NCBI GenBank assembly: GCA_949127705.1
Contig: CASBQJ010000535.1
Location: 1-6,596, forward strand
DNA: 6,596 nt
Direction: 5' to 3'
From: Synechococcales cyanobacterium PMM_0085
GTDB taxonomy: Bacteria; Cyanobacteriota; Cyanobacteriia; Elainellales; Elainellaceae
This document shows, one piece after another, positions 5,044 to 6,596 of this stretch. The position numbers and the translations under genes are program-made. Within the stretch, counting starts at the first letter, position 1, and the number at the start of each line of letters is the position of its first letter. The notes below the pieces were generated by a model. It saw only the letters and a program-made list of their open reading frames with translations. It made no database searches and was not told the DNA's origin.

Positions 5044-5493
5044 GTGGAACGCACCTTTATCGCAATTAAGCCCGATGGCGTCCAGCGCGGGCTGGTAAGC
5101 GAAATCATCCGTCGGTTTGAAACCAAAGGCTTCACCCTCGTCGGGTTGAAATTCCTGATCGCCAGCCGAGAACTGGCAGAACAGCACTACGGCGTCCACA
5201 AAGAACGTCCCTTCTTCGGCAGTCTGGTGGATTTCATCACCTCCGGGCCTGTGGTAGCCATGGTTTGGCAAGGAGAAGGCGTCATTGCCTCTGCGCGTAA
5301 GCTCATTGGTGCAACCAACCCCCTCACCTCAGAACCCGGCACCATTCGGGGCGACTTGGGTGTGAATATTGGCCGCAACCTAATTCACGGCTCTGATGCC
5401 CCAGAAACCGCTGAGTATGAGATGGGGCTATGGTTTAAGGCTGATGAGTTAGTCAGCTGGACGCCTACTGTGATGCCTTGGATTCACGAGTAA
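5044..5493 (+). CDS. ndk: Nucleoside diphosphate kinase
   Basis: This encodes 149 residues, the usual bacterial length, starting at GTG 5044 and ending at TAA 5491-5493. It transfers the gamma phosphate of ATP to NDPs through a phospho-histidine, balancing the cytoplasmic NTP and dNTP pools. The catalytic histidine is H115 within NLIHGSD (112-118). Other active-site positions are present: K9 in the ERTFIAIKPDGVQRG start, Y49, F57, R85, T91, R102 and N112. The C-terminal WIHE ending is typical. Nothing is missing. It is transcribed alone, divergent from the hydrolase and convergent with the TerC-family gene. Its 5' leader carries the three 10-base repeats, and a repeat cluster follows its stop. 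No HIP1 octamer falls in the gene. Confidence 0.98.
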   Translation: MERTFIAIKPDGVQRGLVSEIIRRFETKGFTLVGLKFLIASRELAEQHYGVHKERPFFGSLVDFITSGPVVAMVWQGEGVIASARKLIGATNPLTSEPGTIRGDLGVNIGRNLIHGSDAPETAEYEMGLWFKADELVSWTPTVMPWIHE

Positions 5494-5513
5494 CCGTCTC
5501 GGGTGATTAAGAT

Positions 5514-5561
5514 CATGTAGATATCTTAGGTATCTGTCATGTAGATATCCTAGGTATCTGT
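5514..5561. repeat. 24-base tandem duplication downstream of ndk
   Basis: Two adjacent 24-base units (5514-5537 and 5538-5561) start CATGTAGATATC and end TAGGTATCTGT, with a single T/C difference at 5526/5550. Inside each unit AGATA and TATCT are inverted repeats, so each copy can form a small hairpin. The block starts 20 bases after the ndk stop and would lie in its 3' untranslated RNA. Confidence 0.92.
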
Positions 5562-5606
5562 AGAGACGCGATGAATCAATGGAGACGCGATGAATCGCGT
5601 CTCTAC
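5560..5606. repeat. GAGACGCGAT palindromic repeat element touching the TerC stop codon
   Basis: GTAGAGACGCGAT (5560-5572) is the exact inverse of ATCGCGTCTCTAC (5594-5606). Between them a further copy of GAGACGCGATGAATC (5563-5577, repeated at 5582-5596) makes a second palindrome, with 10-bp arms (5582-5591 and 5594-5603) and a 2-base spacer. The AGAGACGCGAT...ATCGCGTCTCT type resembles short palindromic repeats dispersed in cyanobacterial genomes. It encodes nothing and depends on outside help for any movement. Its last base is the first base of the complement of the TerC stop codon (5606-5608). No T-run follows, though the hairpin could still protect or end both convergent transcripts. Confidence 0.8.
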
Positions 5607-6406
5607 TAATCTATAGAGGCTCCTTGGGTTTCTTTTTGGTCGTTACTTGGTTCTGGAATCGGCTGGGTAGGAACTACCTCTAATGCAGCAGATTCTATAG
5701 GCTCCACGTCAGCAGCGGGCTTTGGTTCATTGCGCTTGGAGAAGCCCCAGATAAACAGCACCGCGATTAGGACAATCATGACCCATTGCGGCGGCACCAG
5801 GCTGTCATTGAAGACTTTTAGCAGCAGCCGCAAACCCACAAATGCGACGGTGACATAGCCAGCATCTTCTAAATGGGTGTATTCATCAAGCCAGCGAATA
5901 AAAAGCCCTGCCATTAGTCGCAGCGCCAAAATACCGATGAATCCGGCTACAACTACCAGCCAAATTTCTGAAGAGATCGCGATCGCCGTCGTGACGCTAT
6001 CGAGCGAAAAGGCTAGATCGGTGAGGGCAATCACTGGAATTGCTTGCCACAGCGACGCAAAGCGCGGGCCGTGATGGTGTTCTACTCCGGCGGTTTCTTC
6101 TGCATCTGAGGTGAAATATTGGAAGACTAACCACAGCAGGTAGACGGCACCTGCCAACTCAAACTGCCAGTATTTGACCACCCACGTTGCCGTTAAGATC
6201 AAAATGATCCGCAGCACAAACGCAACGACCAGCCCCAAGTTGAGCGCATTGCGCTGCATCTTAGCGCCATCTAGCCCTTGGGCGATCGCCGCTAGGGCGA
6301 TCGCATTGTCAGCCGATAGCACCGCTTCTAGCACTATCAGCACTGGCAGCAACGCCAGCGTATCTGTTCCAAAATTGGGCGATAAATCGAGCAATTGATC
6401 CAACAT
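5606..6406 (-). CDS. TerC family integral membrane protein
   Basis: This encodes 266 residues from ATG 6404-6406 to TAG 5606-5608. It is predicted to have about seven membrane segments (roughly 15-42, 55-72, 82-99, 121-142, 148-170, 184-202, 206-222). The two TerC signature acidic motifs lie within segments: EAVLSADNAIALA (27-39) and TDLAFSLDSVTTAIA (129-143), with D33, N34, D130 and D136 as likely metal-site residues. TerC proteins (Alx, MeeF-type) include manganese exporters, and in plants a relative helps insert thylakoid proteins. Metal export is the likelier role here, but substrate and membrane are inferred. The loop at 100-118 is acidic with three consecutive His (110-112). A 44-residue hydrophilic, Pro/Glu-rich tail follows the last segment. 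No Shine-Dalgarno precedes the ATG. A good -10 lies only 10 bases upstream, suggesting a leaderless or near-leaderless mRNA. Confidence 0.93.
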   Translation of the reverse strand: MLDQLLDLSPNFGTDTLALLPVLIVLEAVLSADNAIALAAIAQGLDGAKMQRNALNLGLVVAFVLRIILILTATWVVKYWQFELAGAVYLLWLVFQYFTSDAEETAGVEHHHGPRFASLWQAIPVIALTDLAFSLDSVTTAIAISSEIWLVVVAGFIGILALRLMAGLFIRWLDEYTHLEDAGYVTVAFVGLRLLLKVFNDSLVPPQWVMIVLIAVLFIWGFSKRNEPKPAADVEPIESAALEVVPTQPIPEPSNDQKETQGASID

Positions 6407-6415
6407 TAACTGAAA

Positions 6416-6422
6416 ATTTATA
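6416..6422 (-). promoter_or_regulatory. Candidate -10 element of the TerC-family gene
   Basis: On the minus strand TATAAAT lies 9 bases before the ATG (6404-6406), close to the bacterial -10 consensus. No convincing -35 is seen 16-18 bases further up. If used, transcription would start at or within a few bases of the ATG, which fits the absence of a Shine-Dalgarno. Confidence 0.35.
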
Positions 6423-6488
6423 GGAAGTCCGACGTAGCATCAGCTCTGAACCCATGCCTAAATCCATACTAAATGACCGTTGAAGCTG

Positions 6489-6523
6489 TTTAAGCTATAG
6501 CAACCCGCTTAAATTGCTTAAGC
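6489..6523 (-). promoter_or_regulatory. Cluster of GCTTAA/TTAAGC half-sites with alternative hairpins
   Basis: TTTAAGC (6489-6495) is complementary to GCTTAAA (6507-6513), and GCTTAA (6507-6512) is also complementary to TTAAGC (6518-6523). GCTTAAGC (6516-6523) is itself a perfect palindrome, as is GCTATAGC (6494-6501). The middle half-site can pair only one way at a time. The cluster is about 85-115 bases upstream of the TerC-family ATG. It may be an operator group or belong to a gene beyond the window. Confidence 0.35.
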
Positions 6524-6544
6524 CCAGATCAGCCATACATCGAC

Positions 6545-6596
6545 GGCTCATGCTTGATGGCTCATGCGTGATGGCTCATGAATAGGGCTATGGTGA
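6545..6596. repeat. 14-base tandem repeat array running to the window edge
   Basis: GGCTCATGCTTGAT (6545-6558) is followed by GGCTCATGCGTGAT (6559-6572), then a partial GGCTCATG (6573-6580) and a decayed copy GGCTATGGTGA (6586-6596). The array may continue past the window. No frame can be assigned. It lies upstream of the TerC-family gene. Confidence 0.85.

Noticed and set aside
5029..5378. Minus-strand open frames opposite ndk
   Set aside because: They are antisense to ndk, whose active-site residues are all present.
5877..6398. Plus-strand open frames opposite the TerC-family gene
   Set aside because: They mirror membrane-segment codons of the TerC-family protein, with Ser/Thr/Ile-rich translations.
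6407..6596. Manganese (yybP-ykoY) riboswitch upstream of the TerC-family gene
   Set aside because: I see none of the conserved internal-loop sequences on the minus strand, and the best promoter lies too close to the ATG.

Overview
The window looks like cyanobacterial chromosome. The palindrome GCGATCGC (HIP1, the octamer over-represented in many cyanobacterial genomes) occurs 14 times by my hand count in 6.6 kb, where chance predicts about 0.1. Several proteins have the wording I associate with cyanobacterial orthologues (YajQ, Ndk, the short DprA-like protein). Genus cannot be fixed from this stretch.

Layout, left to right. Bases 3-215 hold the 3' end of an unrecognised plus-strand gene. 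Its TGA overlaps the ATG of an exported Pro-rich protein (212-1267) with an EGT...GHxDPGNG core, followed by a probable intrinsic terminator. A 405-base AT-rich intergenic region follows, with a stem-loop and a possible 12-codon leader ORF. The leader's stop overlaps the start of a small BON-like protein (1673-2074). Converging on it from the minus strand are yajQ (2110-2604) and a MAPEG-family membrane protein (2632-3060), 27 bases apart and probably one operon. A strong minus-strand hairpin/T-rich terminator (3121-3159) separates them from a stand-alone DprA/SLOG-like protein (3237-3740, TTG start). Next comes an epoxide-hydrolase-type alpha/beta hydrolase (3870-4811, minus). A 232-base divergent region separates it from ndk (5044-5493, plus). 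A repeat-filled gap then leads to a TerC-family membrane protein (5606-6406, minus), whose upstream region runs to the window end.

The genes are mostly unrelated housekeeping or accessory functions: nucleotide balance, nucleotide-ligand binding, membrane metal transport, detoxifying hydrolase. I see no defence system, mobile-element transposase, CRISPR array, tRNA or rRNA, and no multi-gene pathway.

The unusual aspect is the intergenic DNA. Perfect or near-perfect short tandem duplications (unit lengths 10, 14, 17, 24 and 28 bases, plus a 15-base unit inside a gene) and long inverted repeats occur in most gaps. Several sit directly on ribosome-entry regions, terminators or a stop codon. I regard these, the possible coupled leader ORF, and the secreted EGT-motif protein as the items most worth checking. 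None amounts to a demonstrated new system.
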